Origin: CAZGMN01 sp964645765
GTDB taxonomy: Bacteria > Acidobacteriota > Aminicenantia > Aminicenantales > Aminicenantaceae
Assembly (NCBI GenBank): GCA_964645765.1
Contig: CAZYBE010000005.1
Coordinates: forward strand, 1-64,000
Length of the DNA stretch: 64,000 nt
Direction of reading: 5' to 3'
Position numbers and translations under genes: made by a program. How positions within the stretch are numbered: position 1 is the first letter of the stretch; each line of letters opens with the position of its first letter. The notes below the pieces were generated by a model. That model was given only the letters and a program-made list of their open reading frames with translations, was not told the DNA's origin and searched no databases. Of this stretch, positions 44,129-53,296 are shown piece after piece.

Positions 44129-45340
44129 ATGGCCAGGAAACAAAGAGTAAAAAACAAAGCCGGTAAGGTGAGCACCTGGTTTGTGCCTCTTTCTGAGCTT
44201 AGGCCAGGCCAGCTCAAGGTGGTGGAGATGCCGCTTGATAGGCACCATGTTGTGCTGGGCTCTGCAGGGTCAGGAAAAACTCAGGTGCTTATTCATAGGG
44301 GTTCATACCTTGCCAAAACATATAGCATCTCTCCCGACAACTTCCGGGTTTTCGTCTTTACTGATATGGCCAGAGAATACATCAAGCCTGTAGCGCAGCT
44401 TTTAGGCCTTCCTGAGGAGACTGTAACCACATTCGACCATTGGTGCCGGCTTTTCTATGAAGACTATAAGTCGAAAGATTTGCCCAGAGCATACATAAAC
44501 CTGCGCATCGACTTCCAGAGAATCCGCAACGAGGTCTTGCTTCTGCTGGAGCAGAAGAAGGAGCTGCGGAATTGCCTGGAGTTTGCCCTTGTTGATGACG
44601 GCCAGGATTTGACACCGGAGGTCTATAAGATTCTCAGTTTGGCTGCCCGCCATGTCACTGTCTTTGCTGATTTCCAGCAGAAGATAGCTGAAACAAGGAC
44701 ATCAGAGCCGCTCATTCTTGAAGCGCTGGGCTTGAAAAAGAGAGGGCCTACGTTTTCCGGAACATACCGAAATGCTCCCTATGTTGCGAACCTTGCCTCC
44801 TACTTTATCGCTGATGAGGATGCCCGGGCCGATTATCTTTCTCAGGTCGCAGCCAAGCAAAAAGTCAAAGCACATCCTTTATGCTACGTTGCTCCATCAT
44901 CGGATAAAGAGATAAGCCTTCTGGCGGCAACTCTCCAGATGAGGCAGTCTATGAATGAGAAGGTAGGGATAATCGTCCCTTCGAGCAGCCTGATTCATGG
45001 GCTGGCAAAGGACCTGAAAGCGAGGGGAGTGGAGGTTGAAAAGGTCATAGAAAGAGACGCGCAGAATATTTTTCATGAGCCCTTTGATTTTGGAAATGAC
45101 ATCGCCAAGATTGCAACCTTTCATACGGCTAAAGGCCTGGCATTCGATAGCATATTCTTGCCGCACCTGACAGAAAATTCGTTTTCTGGGGCAAAGGGTG
45201 AGGCGAGACAGCGGATGCTTTTTGCGGGAGTTGCCAGAGCAAGGCAATGGGTTTATCTGAGCACAGTCAAGGGAAAAGAGTTTAAAGAGGTCGATATCTT
45301 AAAGGCCGCAGAAGCCGACGGCCATTTGCTGCTGATTTAA
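44129..45340 (+). CDS. UvrD-like superfamily 1 helicase, short form
   Basis: 403 residues from ATG 44129; TTG 44081 is in frame but has no ribosome site. Walker A is VVLGSAGSGKTQVLIHRGSY (about 41-60), the Walker B-like motif is FALVDDGQDLTPEVYKI, motif IV is FSGTYRNAPYVANLA, motif V is IATFHTAKGLAFDSIFLPHL and motif VI is MLFAGVARARQWVYLS. It lacks the large 1B/2B insertions of UvrD, so it is a compact relative. The Walker B reads DDGQD where DExQD is usual. Likely role is DNA repair or conflict resolution. Confidence 0.78.
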   Translation: MARKQRVKNKAGKVSTWFVPLSELRPGQLKVVEMPLDRHHVVLGSAGSGKTQVLIHRGSYLAKTYSISPDNFRVFVFTDMAREYIKPVAQLLGLPEETVTTFDHWCRLFYEDYKSKDLPRAYINLRIDFQRIRNEVLLLLEQKKELRNCLEFALVDDGQDLTPEVYKILSLAARHVTVFADFQQKIAETRTSEPLILEALGLKKRGPTFSGTYRNAPYVANLASYFIADEDARADYLSQVAAKQKVKAHPLCYVAPSSDKEISLLAATLQMRQSMNEKVGIIVPSSSLIHGLAKDLKARGVEVEKVIERDAQNIFHEPFDFGNDIAKIATFHTAKGLAFDSIFLPHLTENSFSGAKGEARQRMLFAGVARARQWVYLSTVKGKEFKEVDILKAAEADGHLLLI

Positions 45341-45373
45341 TGCGAACGTAATAATATTTCTGGAGGTTAAGCG

Positions 45374-47602
45374 ATGAGGATTCGAATCCACCGAGCTTTT
45401 GTTCTTAACTTTTTCTGTTTCTGGACGATTCTTGGCTTTTTTGCTTTTGCGCAGGAAAAACCCAAGCTCACAGTCGAGTGGCTCTACAGCGAGGAAGGAA
45501 AAAATGTCGCCAGACTGCCGTCATTTGTCTGGCTGAATGACGGAACAGCCTTTATTTATGACCCGATAGAGCCAGTTGAAAAACGCACAATCTTGAAATT
45601 TGACCCAAAGACCGGAGTGCAAAACCCTGCTGTAGACGCCAAAAAAGCCTTGGCGAGCTTAAATAGCCTGTTGGGCAAAGAAGCAATACCCAAAAGCCTG
45701 CCTTGGCCCCTGGCCTTTTCTGCCCTAGGCAAATTAGCCGTCTATATATTTAAAGACGACATTTACTTGCTCGACCTTGCTTCCTCTCGATTTTTAAGAG
45801 TCACAAATACAAAAGCAGAGGAGAAATGCGTCAATTTTTCTCCTGACGAAAAGAAGCTGGCCTTTGTCCGGGATAACAATCTATTTGTGTATGACATAGA
45901 AGCCGGAGCAGAAAAGCAGCTCACCAAAAGCGGCTCAGAGATGATTTTAAACGGCACACTTTCCTGGGTCTACTGGGAGGAAATCTTTGGCCGCCAGGAT
46001 ATAGGCTACTGGTGGTCGGACGATTCAAAGGCTATTGCCTTTTTGCAGAGCGATGAATCTCCGGTGAGCATCATGTACTATGTCGATTTTAAACCCAACG
46101 TGCCCCGGCTCATCAAGCAGCGCTATCCGATAGCAGGAGGCGCCAATCCTGTGGTGCGTGTCGGTATCATCGAAATAGAAAGCGGTAAATTGACCCGGGC
46201 CGATTTGAGCGACAATCCTTACGAATATATTGCCCGGGTAAAATGGCTGCCTGATAGCCACCGATTGAGCATTCAGACGATGAACCGCGCTCAGACCGAG
46301 CTGGACTTGTTCTTTGTCGACCGGGAAGGCGGCAAGCCCTCTCACATCCTGAAAGAAAAAGACAGCGGCTGGGTGAATATTCACGACGACCTTTATTTCT
46401 TGAAGGATGGCAAGCATTTCATCTGGGCATCTGAAAGGGATGGGTTCGAGCATCTTTACCGGTATACGATTGAGGGAAAGCTGGTGAATCAGATTACAAA
46501 GGGCAAGTGGGCCATCCGCTCCTCAGGCGGCGGCCCATTCTGGCTGCGGCAGGCTGTGGCTTCAATTGACGAGAAAAATGGCTGGATTTACTTCACTTCG
46601 CTCGAGAAGTCATCCATCGAAAGGCACCTTTATCGGATAAGATTTGACGGCAGTGAAATCGAGCGTCTGACTAAAGAAGACGGCTTTCACGGCATCACCT
46701 TCGGTCCTGATGCAGAATTTTATATCGACCGCTATTCAAATATTTCGACGCTCCCCTCGATGGCTTTATATAAGAGCGACGGCCGGCTCGTATCTGTCAT
46801 TGCCGAGCCCAGACCCGGCGAGCTGGCAAAATACGATATCCAGCATTCCGAACTGTTCACAATTGCGGCCAGGGATGGATTTCTGATGCCTGCCGAGTTG
46901 CTCAAGATGAAAGACTTTAATCCGGCCAAAAAATATCCAGTCATCATTTATGTCTATGGCGGGCCTTCAGCGCCGACCGTGGCCAATGCTTGGCAAAAGT
47001 CGATTCTGTTCGACCAGATTTTGCTCGACAATGGCTATCTGGTCTTGCAGGTCGATAACCGCAGCGCTACGGCGATAAGCAAGAAACTGGAAAATATTAT
47101 CCTGAAAGATGGCTATGGCCAAAAAGAATTGAACGACTTGCTGGATGCCGTCAAATGGCTAAAGGCTCAGGCTTTTGTTGACCCGGAGCGAATCGGCATC
47201 TGGGGCTGGAGCGGGGGAGCGACGTTCACGCTTCTGGCCATGACTCATTCCAAAGAGTTCAAAGCAGGGATTGCCGTGGCAGCCGTTACAGACTGGCATT
47301 ATTACGACAGCAAATGGGCAGAAGCCTTTATGAAAAGGCCGGAGGATAACCCGAAAGGATACGAGAAGACTTCGCTTGTAAAGAGCGCAAAAGACCTTCA
47401 CGGCCGCTTGCTCTTAGTCCACGGCACATATGACGATAATGTCCGTCCCCAGAATGCCTGGAGCTTTATCGATGAGCTGGTAAAGGCGGGTAAGATGTTC
47501 GACCTGATGATCTACCCCATGCGCAAGCACGGCATCTCCGACGACCCTGCCCAGATTCATCTTTATAAAACGATGCTCGAATTCTGGACAAAGAACCTTT
47601 AG
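45374..47602 (+). CDS. dipeptidyl-peptidase IV family serine protease (S9)
   Basis: 742 residues with a signal peptide (AFVLNFFCFWTILGFFAFAQ). The N-terminal beta-propeller has WVYWEEIFGRQDIGYWWSDD, with the DPP-IV Glu pair reduced to the WVYWEEIF segment that holds the substrate N-terminus. The C-terminal alpha/beta-hydrolase has the nucleophile in GIWGWSGGATFTL (about 613-625), the Asp in LVHGTYDDNVRPQN and the His in YPMRKHGISDD. It removes N-terminal dipeptides, mainly X-Pro, outside the cytoplasm. TGGAGG lies before the ATG. It opens a plus-strand cluster with a peptide transporter and an X-Pro aminopeptidase. Confidence 0.93.
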   Translation: MRIRIHRAFVLNFFCFWTILGFFAFAQEKPKLTVEWLYSEEGKNVARLPSFVWLNDGTAFIYDPIEPVEKRTILKFDPKTGVQNPAVDAKKALASLNSLLGKEAIPKSLPWPLAFSALGKLAVYIFKDDIYLLDLASSRFLRVTNTKAEEKCVNFSPDEKKLAFVRDNNLFVYDIEAGAEKQLTKSGSEMILNGTLSWVYWEEIFGRQDIGYWWSDDSKAIAFLQSDESPVSIMYYVDFKPNVPRLIKQRYPIAGGANPVVRVGIIEIESGKLTRADLSDNPYEYIARVKWLPDSHRLSIQTMNRAQTELDLFFVDREGGKPSHILKEKDSGWVNIHDDLYFLKDGKHFIWASERDGFEHLYRYTIEGKLVNQITKGKWAIRSSGGGPFWLRQAVASIDEKNGWIYFTSLEKSSIERHLYRIRFDGSEIERLTKEDGFHGITFGPDAEFYIDRYSNISTLPSMALYKSDGRLVSVIAEPRPGELAKYDIQHSELFTIAARDGFLMPAELLKMKDFNPAKKYPVIIYVYGGPSAPTVANAWQKSILFDQILLDNGYLVLQVDNRSATAISKKLENIILKDGYGQKELNDLLDAVKWLKAQAFVDPERIGIWGWSGGATFTLLAMTHSKEFKAGIAVAAVTDWHYYDSKWAEAFMKRPEDNPKGYEKTSLVKSAKDLHGRLLLVHGTYDDNVRPQNAWSFIDELVKAGKMFDLMIYPMRKHGISDDPAQIHLYKTMLEFWTKNL

Positions 47603-47755
47603 GAAAAGGGGACAGGCTTCTTTCAATTTTTCACTTTTTGAAAGAATTTTTATATATTATTAAGCTGAAAGAAGGAGATTTTTTCTTTATCAGCCGAGCC
47701 TCAACTCCTGATATCGTGAATTGATTAGGGAAGAGAGGCAGGATATTAAGCGCTT

Positions 47756-48430
47756 ATGGCAAAATTAAAAGGTTGTTCTGCAAAAGAAAAAATCATCAAA
47801 ATAACCAGAATAGATGAGGCTCTTCAATCTTTAGAGAAAGTGCTCAAGGGCCCGAAGCCTGGTTTAAAAGCCCAGTTGAAGATGATCACCAATCCCAGGC
47901 CAGGGAATAAAACATATCAGGAAGCTGAAAATTCGAGCTTCAGGGCAGCAGTCCTTGTTCTCCTTTATCCCTGGAAGAAAAGGCTTTATCTGGTTTTAAC
48001 AAAGCGGACAGCCAGCGTGCTTTTCCATCAGGGACAGATTTCCTTTCCAGGAGGGCGTCAAGACCGAGGGGAAAGCCTACAGCAAACCGCTCTTAGAGAA
48101 GCCCGGGAAGAGCTTATGATAGAGCCAGCCAAGATAAAAATCCTCGGGGAATTGACACCCCTTTATATTCCTCCGAGCAATTATTGCATTTATCCGATAG
48201 TTGCAGCGACTGACAGGCGCCCTGATTTTCAACCGTCAAGCCATGAGGTGGCTGAAATCATCGAAGTTCCTGTTGACCACTTGCTCGACGACAGAAATAT
48301 TCGCAAAGAGGTTTGGACGATCAGGGGCATCGAAGCTGATGTTCCCTTTTACTTCTTCAAAGGCCATAAGATTTGGGGTGCGACAGCCATGGTTTTAGCA
48401 GAACTGATTGAATTGCTGAAGAGAAAGTGA
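47756..48430 (+). CDS. Nudix hydrolase, CoA-pyrophosphatase-like
   Basis: 224 residues. The Nudix box is complete: GGRQDRGESLQQTALREARE followed by ELMI (about 99-122), preceded by QGQISFPGG as in NudL/YeaB-type CoA diphosphatases. The family splits NDP-X bonds, here possibly CoA or related compounds. It sits between the DPP-IV and POT genes, eight bases before the transporter. Confidence 0.85.
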   Translation: MAKLKGCSAKEKIIKITRIDEALQSLEKVLKGPKPGLKAQLKMITNPRPGNKTYQEAENSSFRAAVLVLLYPWKKRLYLVLTKRTASVLFHQGQISFPGGRQDRGESLQQTALREAREELMIEPAKIKILGELTPLYIPPSNYCIYPIVAATDRRPDFQPSSHEVAEIIEVPVDHLLDDRNIRKEVWTIRGIEADVPFYFFKGHKIWGATAMVLAELIELLKRK

Positions 48431-48437
48431 GGGAGAA

Positions 48438-49727
48438 ATGAAAAATAGAACACCTTTCCCGAAAGTCTTCTGGATTGCAAATGGCGTAGAGGTCCTTGAG
48501 CGGTTTGCCTACTACGGCATTTACTTTGGCTTTGGCATTTATATGGAATATCTCGGCTACTCCAGAGCACAGTTGGGAATTGTCCAGAGCATCTTCCTCT
48601 TTTTTTCTTACGGAATTCCTATCTTCTCCGGCTCATTTGCAGACAAATATGGGTTTAAAAAAGTCCTGATTGTATCTTATCTTGCCTACCTTCCCTCCAT
48701 ACTCCTTCTTATCTTCACCAAATCATTCTCCGGGATTGCCCTGACCATGCTCAGCATCGGCCTTGCCGCCGGCATTTTCAAGCCTTTGATTGCCGGCACA
48801 GTCAGGGTTACGACCGACTCTACGAACAAGACGCTCGGCTTTGGCATCTTCTATCAGATGGTCAACGTGGGCGGTTCATTCGGGCCGATTATCGCCGGAA
48901 AGCTCAGAGTCATCTCCTGGAACTATGCTTTTCTGGTTGCAGCCATCGCCATTGGTTTGATGCTCTTGGTCACAATCTTCTTCTACAAGGAGCCTAAGAG
49001 AGGTATCGAAGGTGTGACGCTCGGCCAGAAATTCAGGGATATCGGTGCCGCCCTTTCAGACTTGAAGTTTGCTTTCTTCCTGGTCCTGCTTGGGTTGTTC
49101 TTCTGGCTTCCTTTCTGGGGCTTTTTCAACCTGTGCGCCATCTATGTGGACAAAAACATCGATACAGCCCGGCTCTATTTGAATTTGAAAAGCGTGTTCG
49201 GAACAAAATTTGCGAACTTTTTCTCCCATGCCGATAAAGAAGGAGTCAGGCGTATCATGGGCGAAACGATTTCCCACACTGGCTGGATCATTATGATCTT
49301 CCAGGTTTTCGTCTCCAGGATATTCGAAAGATTCAAGGCCCTTCCATCGTTTCTCTTCGGGCTTTTCATGTCAGCCTTAGGCTTCCTTGTCATCGGCTAT
49401 GCCAGGATTTCTGCTGCTTCGTTTATCTTCCTTGGGATTTTCCTTTTTGCCGTTGGAGAGATGATTTCTTCCCCAAGGATTCAGGAGTACATCACCTGGA
49501 TTGCGCCCAAAGAAAAAGCCGGGCTTTACATGGGCTCAAACTTTCTGGCGCTGATGATTGGTGCGGCATCGAGCGGAGTTACCTACACGACTCTGTATGG
49601 TCATTTCCGAAATCTGAATCATCCCGAGTACATCTGGTACACGCTCGCCTGCCACCTTATCCTGGGGATTATCGTCCTCTTCGCCTTCACAAAAATCTGG
49701 GGAGAATTTAAAGAGCAAGAAAAATAA
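48438..49727 (+). CDS. POT/PTR-family oligopeptide transporter-like MFS permease
   Basis: 429 residues with about twelve transmembrane helices. The first helix carries GVEVLERFAYYGIYFGFGIY, the ExxER(F)-type motif of proton-coupled oligopeptide transporters. GTVRVTTDSTNKTLGFGIFY then QMVNVGGSFGPIIAGKL is the second family signature. It would bring di- and tripeptides into the cell. GAGGGAGAA lies before the ATG. DPP-IV upstream and the aminopeptidase downstream fit a peptide uptake and breakdown unit. Confidence 0.85.
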   Translation: MKNRTPFPKVFWIANGVEVLERFAYYGIYFGFGIYMEYLGYSRAQLGIVQSIFLFFSYGIPIFSGSFADKYGFKKVLIVSYLAYLPSILLLIFTKSFSGIALTMLSIGLAAGIFKPLIAGTVRVTTDSTNKTLGFGIFYQMVNVGGSFGPIIAGKLRVISWNYAFLVAAIAIGLMLLVTIFFYKEPKRGIEGVTLGQKFRDIGAALSDLKFAFFLVLLGLFFWLPFWGFFNLCAIYVDKNIDTARLYLNLKSVFGTKFANFFSHADKEGVRRIMGETISHTGWIIMIFQVFVSRIFERFKALPSFLFGLFMSALGFLVIGYARISAASFIFLGIFLFAVGEMISSPRIQEYITWIAPKEKAGLYMGSNFLALMIGAASSGVTYTTLYGHFRNLNHPEYIWYTLACHLILGIIVLFAFTKIWGEFKEQEK

Positions 49728-49750
49728 GAAAGTTCAAGAAGGAGGATTCG

Positions 49751-50929
49751 ATGCTCATTCAGGAAAAAGTTGAACAGGCAATAAAAATCTTGAATGAATA
49801 TTCTGTCGATTGCTGGCTGACCTTTGTCAGGGAGACGGCGATTGTCAGAGACCCGATGCTGGCTTTTCTGGCCAAAGCTGATGTGACCTGGCATTCAGCC
49901 TTCATCATCACCAGGGCAGGGGAAACCTATGCCATTGTCGGGCAGATGGATAAAAAGACCATAGAAGACCTCGGCGTCTATACGCATGTCCTTAGCTATG
50001 TGAAAGGAATCAAGGAGAGCTTGCTACAGACCTTAAAAGAGATTAATCCAGCGTCGATTGCCGTAAATTATTCAAGAGACAGCGAGATATGCGACGGGAT
50101 TACCCATGGGATGTACCTGACTCTCCAGGAGTTCTTCTCTGAAATCGGCTTTGAAAAAAGACTCATCTCTGCTGAAAAGATTGTGTCTAGTTTGAGGGCC
50201 AGAAAGACAGAGTACGAAATTGGCTGCATCAAAAAAGCCATCGAGCAGACGCTGGATATTTATCGACTGGTCACGCCTTTTATTGCAGCAGGAAAAACTG
50301 AGAAAGAAATCGCTGATTTCATGATAAAAGAAGTGGAAAGAAGGAAGCTGGGTTTTGCCTGGGAGAAAAGCCACTGTCCTGCTGTCTTCACCGGGCCTGA
50401 GACTGCTGAGGCTCATTACAAGCCGACCGACCGCAAAGTTGAGCGGGGCCACATCCTCAACATGGATTTTGGAGTGAAAGTCGAGGATTACTGCTCTGAC
50501 CTTCAGAGGACATTTTATATTCTTAAGAAAGGGGAGAGGCAGGCTCCTGCAGAGGTTCAAAAGGGATTTCAAACCATCATCGAGTCCATCGACCTTTCAA
50601 GGCGCGCTTTAAAGCCAGGAATCCAGGGCCATGAAATCGACGCCATTGCTCGCAGCCACATCGTTTCCCGAGGCTATGAAGAATTTCCTCATGCCTTGGG
50701 CCATCAGGTTGGACGGTTTGCCCATGATGGGACAGCGCTCTTAGGGCCTGCATGGGAGAAATATGCAAAAAAGCCCTTCGAGCTGCTCGAAGAAGGAATG
50801 GTCTTTACCATAGAGCCCAGGCTCAAGGTGCCAGAGCGCGGTGTCGTGACCGTGGAAGAGATGGTCGTTGTCAGGAAGGACAGAGCGGAATTTCTCTCCA
50901 AGCCTCAGAAAGAATTGACCCTAATTTAG
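49751..50929 (+). CDS. M24 family metallopeptidase, Xaa-Pro aminopeptidase-like
   Basis: 392 residues, cytosolic. Residues 1-150 form a creatinase-type N-terminal domain. The pita-bread domain has the five metal ligands: NMDFGVKVEDYCSDLQRTFY (two Asp), HALGHQVGRFAHDG (His), FTIEPRLKVPERG (Glu) and VTVEEMVVV (Glu). It cleaves the first residue from peptides with proline second. AAGGAGG lies before the ATG, 23 bases after the transporter. Together these genes degrade proline-rich peptides. Confidence 0.92.
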   Translation: MLIQEKVEQAIKILNEYSVDCWLTFVRETAIVRDPMLAFLAKADVTWHSAFIITRAGETYAIVGQMDKKTIEDLGVYTHVLSYVKGIKESLLQTLKEINPASIAVNYSRDSEICDGITHGMYLTLQEFFSEIGFEKRLISAEKIVSSLRARKTEYEIGCIKKAIEQTLDIYRLVTPFIAAGKTEKEIADFMIKEVERRKLGFAWEKSHCPAVFTGPETAEAHYKPTDRKVERGHILNMDFGVKVEDYCSDLQRTFYILKKGERQAPAEVQKGFQTIIESIDLSRRALKPGIQGHEIDAIARSHIVSRGYEEFPHALGHQVGRFAHDGTALLGPAWEKYAKKPFELLEEGMVFTIEPRLKVPERGVVTVEEMVVVRKDRAEFLSKPQKELTLI

Positions 50930-51230
50930 GGACACAATACTTAATTCATCGATAATCTGAAGGCATAACACCTGATTAATCTTAAAGATGTCAGTGTTAA
51001 TTATGTCCCTTAAATTCCTTTAATTTTTCATAAATATTATGTTCCTTTAATTTCCTTCTTGACGAGCGAAGTATCATCTTATTTTTTGTGCTTCTTCTAA
51101 TTGATTCCTTCGAAATTGACGGAGTCATTCATAGTATGATAATTTTATCCAAAGATTTAAGACAGTCGAAAATGCTGAGAATTGAAGGTTATATAAGGCA
51201 CCTAAAAATTTTTTAGGATGTTTTTTAAAA
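50930..51230. other. intergenic region with dispersed-repeat motifs
   Basis: About 300 bases without a gene. It starts with GGGACACAATACTTAATTCA and has an inverted partner near 50995 (AATTATGTCCCTTAAATT). Related motifs occur at 11449 and 41152. These resemble the decayed ends of short dispersed repeats. Confidence 0.4.
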
Positions 51231-51758
51231 ATGACAGGTAAAAAATTCCTGAATGCCGTTGCCAGAGGGCAGGTGGATATTCTCCAGATATTCCTGGACA
51301 TCCTTAAAAAAACAAAAACAGTCTACTGTGCGGTCGGCGGCTTAGCCGTGAATGCTTATGTTGAACCGGTTGTCAGCCTTGACCTTGATGTGGTTGTCAA
51401 TATGGAAGACGTTGACAAGGTCTACAAGGAAGCCACAGCTAAAGGTTTGAAAGTCAAAAAGTTTGAACACAGTGTGAATTTGACCAGCCCTAAATCCGAT
51501 TTGCGGATTCAGATTCAAACCGACCCGCGTTATCAGGAATTCATACCCCGATCTTCTTTAAAAAAGATACTCGGATACAGAATGAATGTGGCCTCCATCG
51601 AAGATGTTCTGCAGGGGAAAATCTGGGCTTATAGGGATGAACAGCGCCGGAGAAGCAAGCGGCAGAAAGACCTAACAGACATCATGCGCCTCATAGAAGC
51701 TTTTCCTTCTCTCGAAAGCCGCATCCCAGCCGCCATTCTAAAAAATTTAGATAATTGA
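51231..51758 (+). CDS. nucleotidyltransferase-fold protein, AbiEii-like
   Basis: 175 residues. TVYCAVGGLAVNAYVEPVVS then LDLDVVVNM (about 34-62) has the GG loop and the aspartate pair. VASIEDVLQGKIWAYRDEQR then RSKRQKDLTDIMRLIEAF matches the C-terminal subdomain of such proteins. It resembles the protein at 5862-6368, but no small partner gene overlaps it. Possibly a solitary toxin-like or housekeeping nucleotidyltransferase. Confidence 0.7.
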   Translation: MTGKKFLNAVARGQVDILQIFLDILKKTKTVYCAVGGLAVNAYVEPVVSLDLDVVVNMEDVDKVYKEATAKGLKVKKFEHSVNLTSPKSDLRIQIQTDPRYQEFIPRSSLKKILGYRMNVASIEDVLQGKIWAYRDEQRRRSKRQKDLTDIMRLIEAFPSLESRIPAAILKNLDN

Positions 51759-51765
51759 GGCGGCT

Positions 51766-53100
51766 TTAAGCGAGCGAAAGCTGGGCATGAGCTAAGATAA
51801 GCATTCCCTGGATGGGGACGTTATAAGGGCAGGCGGCCTCGCAGTATCCCTGGCATTCGCCGCACATCCCAGCTCTTGCACCTGGTATCGTGGCATACTT
51901 AAGCATGGCTTCCTTCTCTCTGCCTTGCGCCATGAAGTAGTGGTTATAGCGCATGATCGTGTTAACAGGAACACCGTGCGGGCATTTAGGCTCACACAGG
52001 CCGCAGGCGTGGCGGCAGTAAAGCTCTGCGCAGCCTTCTTTATAAGCTGTCAGCTTCGCCTTATCCCGAGCGCTGAGCTTTGAGCCGGAAAGCGGGATGA
52101 AGCGCTCCATCTCGTCATAATTTTTCAGCGAGCAGCAGACTGTATTGACATTTGGATTGTCGAGCACGAACTTGATGGCTGCCGCATTGATTTCATCGAG
52201 GTTCTTGAGATCATATTTCTTGATGAATTGTTCAGCCCTGTCAGCCTTGTCTTTAAACCGTGTTAGCCCCTCCTTGTAAAAAGGATGGATTTCCTTCCCT
52301 TCTTTTTCAAGCTGTTCGACTCGTGACTTAAGGAGATAATAAGCGGCCACCGGCTTGGTCTTCATCAGGGCTGTGCCAATCTTTTTCTTCTTGCAGACTT
52401 TGAGCACTTTCTTAGCCTGGTCCATCTGCAGGAAGTTGTAGGCCATGAGAAAAACATCAAACCTTCCGTCATCTGCTGCTGCCAGAAGTATCTTCTCCAT
52501 AGTCTCTTCTGGGTCTTTGAACCAGAATGAGCCGTGGTGAGATGCGCCCACATGACGGATTTTGCCCTCGGACTTGAGCTGCGCCATGGCAGCATGGAAA
52601 GACTCTGTCTTTACGCTTTCGAGCTTATCTGGCAAGTGCATCATCATGCAGTCTATGTATTCTGTATCTAGCTCTTCCAGAGCTTTATAAACACGCTTGA
52701 TAAGGCCTTCCTTCGATGTGTCACCTTCCATCAACATCTTGGAGTTGATGAAAATCGACTTGCGGTCGTGTCCCTTGATAGCTTTGCCCACGATTCTGTG
52801 GTGGCCTGGATAGCTCTCCGCTGTGTCGATATAGTTCATTCCGGCATCCAGCATGGCGCTCATCAGCCCCTCGTTTTGAACTTGACCGATGGCAAGGTCT
52901 GAGACTTTGAACCCAGTCCGGCCGAGGATGCGGTAGCCTTTTATTTTAAGAGAGCTTATGTCTTTTGTTTCCTGGCCGTATTTCCCGGCAGTCTCTCTCT
53001 CAGATAGCCACCCGGATTTTGTTGCCATTCCGCTGCCAATCATGCCGATGACTGCGGTTTTCAAAAAGCTCCTTCGTCCAAGATGGATTTTCTTATGCAT
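51766..53100 (-). CDS. Tat-exported aldo/keto reductase with C-terminal 4Fe-4S domain
   Basis: 444 residues from ATG 53100 (AAGGAGG four bases upstream). The Tat signal is HLGRRSFLKTAVIGMIGSGM. The aldo/keto reductase barrel has MNYIDTAESYPGHHRIVGKA (Asp, Tyr), VFINSKML-like IFINSKML and CMMMHLPDKL. The C-terminal part has two Cys sets, LYCRHACGLCEPKCPHGVP and CGECQGYCEAACPYNVP, for 4Fe-4S clusters. Such fused, exported reductases are frequent in anaerobes of this type; substrate unknown. Upstream of DUF362 and DUF6599 genes in transcription order they form a possible redox or metabolite group. Confidence 0.85.
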   Translation of the reverse strand: MHKKIHLGRRSFLKTAVIGMIGSGMATKSGWLSERETAGKYGQETKDISSLKIKGYRILGRTGFKVSDLAIGQVQNEGLMSAMLDAGMNYIDTAESYPGHHRIVGKAIKGHDRKSIFINSKMLMEGDTSKEGLIKRVYKALEELDTEYIDCMMMHLPDKLESVKTESFHAAMAQLKSEGKIRHVGASHHGSFWFKDPEETMEKILLAAADDGRFDVFLMAYNFLQMDQAKKVLKVCKKKKIGTALMKTKPVAAYYLLKSRVEQLEKEGKEIHPFYKEGLTRFKDKADRAEQFIKKYDLKNLDEINAAAIKFVLDNPNVNTVCCSLKNYDEMERFIPLSGSKLSARDKAKLTAYKEGCAELYCRHACGLCEPKCPHGVPVNTIMRYNHYFMAQGREKEAMLKYATIPGARAGMCGECQGYCEAACPYNVPIQGMLILAHAQLSLA

Positions 53101-53296
53101 ATCGCCTCCTTGTTTATTCATATATTCATACGTTAGTCTTTTGGCTGGTTTAACTTTCTTGAGCTTGCCAAGATTTTTTCATTCGAGTTTTTTAATAGAG
53201 AATCAGCCACGAAATATATTTTGGGAAAAGGCGAATGTCAATAGAGACAAAAATTAAATTCGAGCTTCACAATATTGAAATGTTACGCTGATATTT

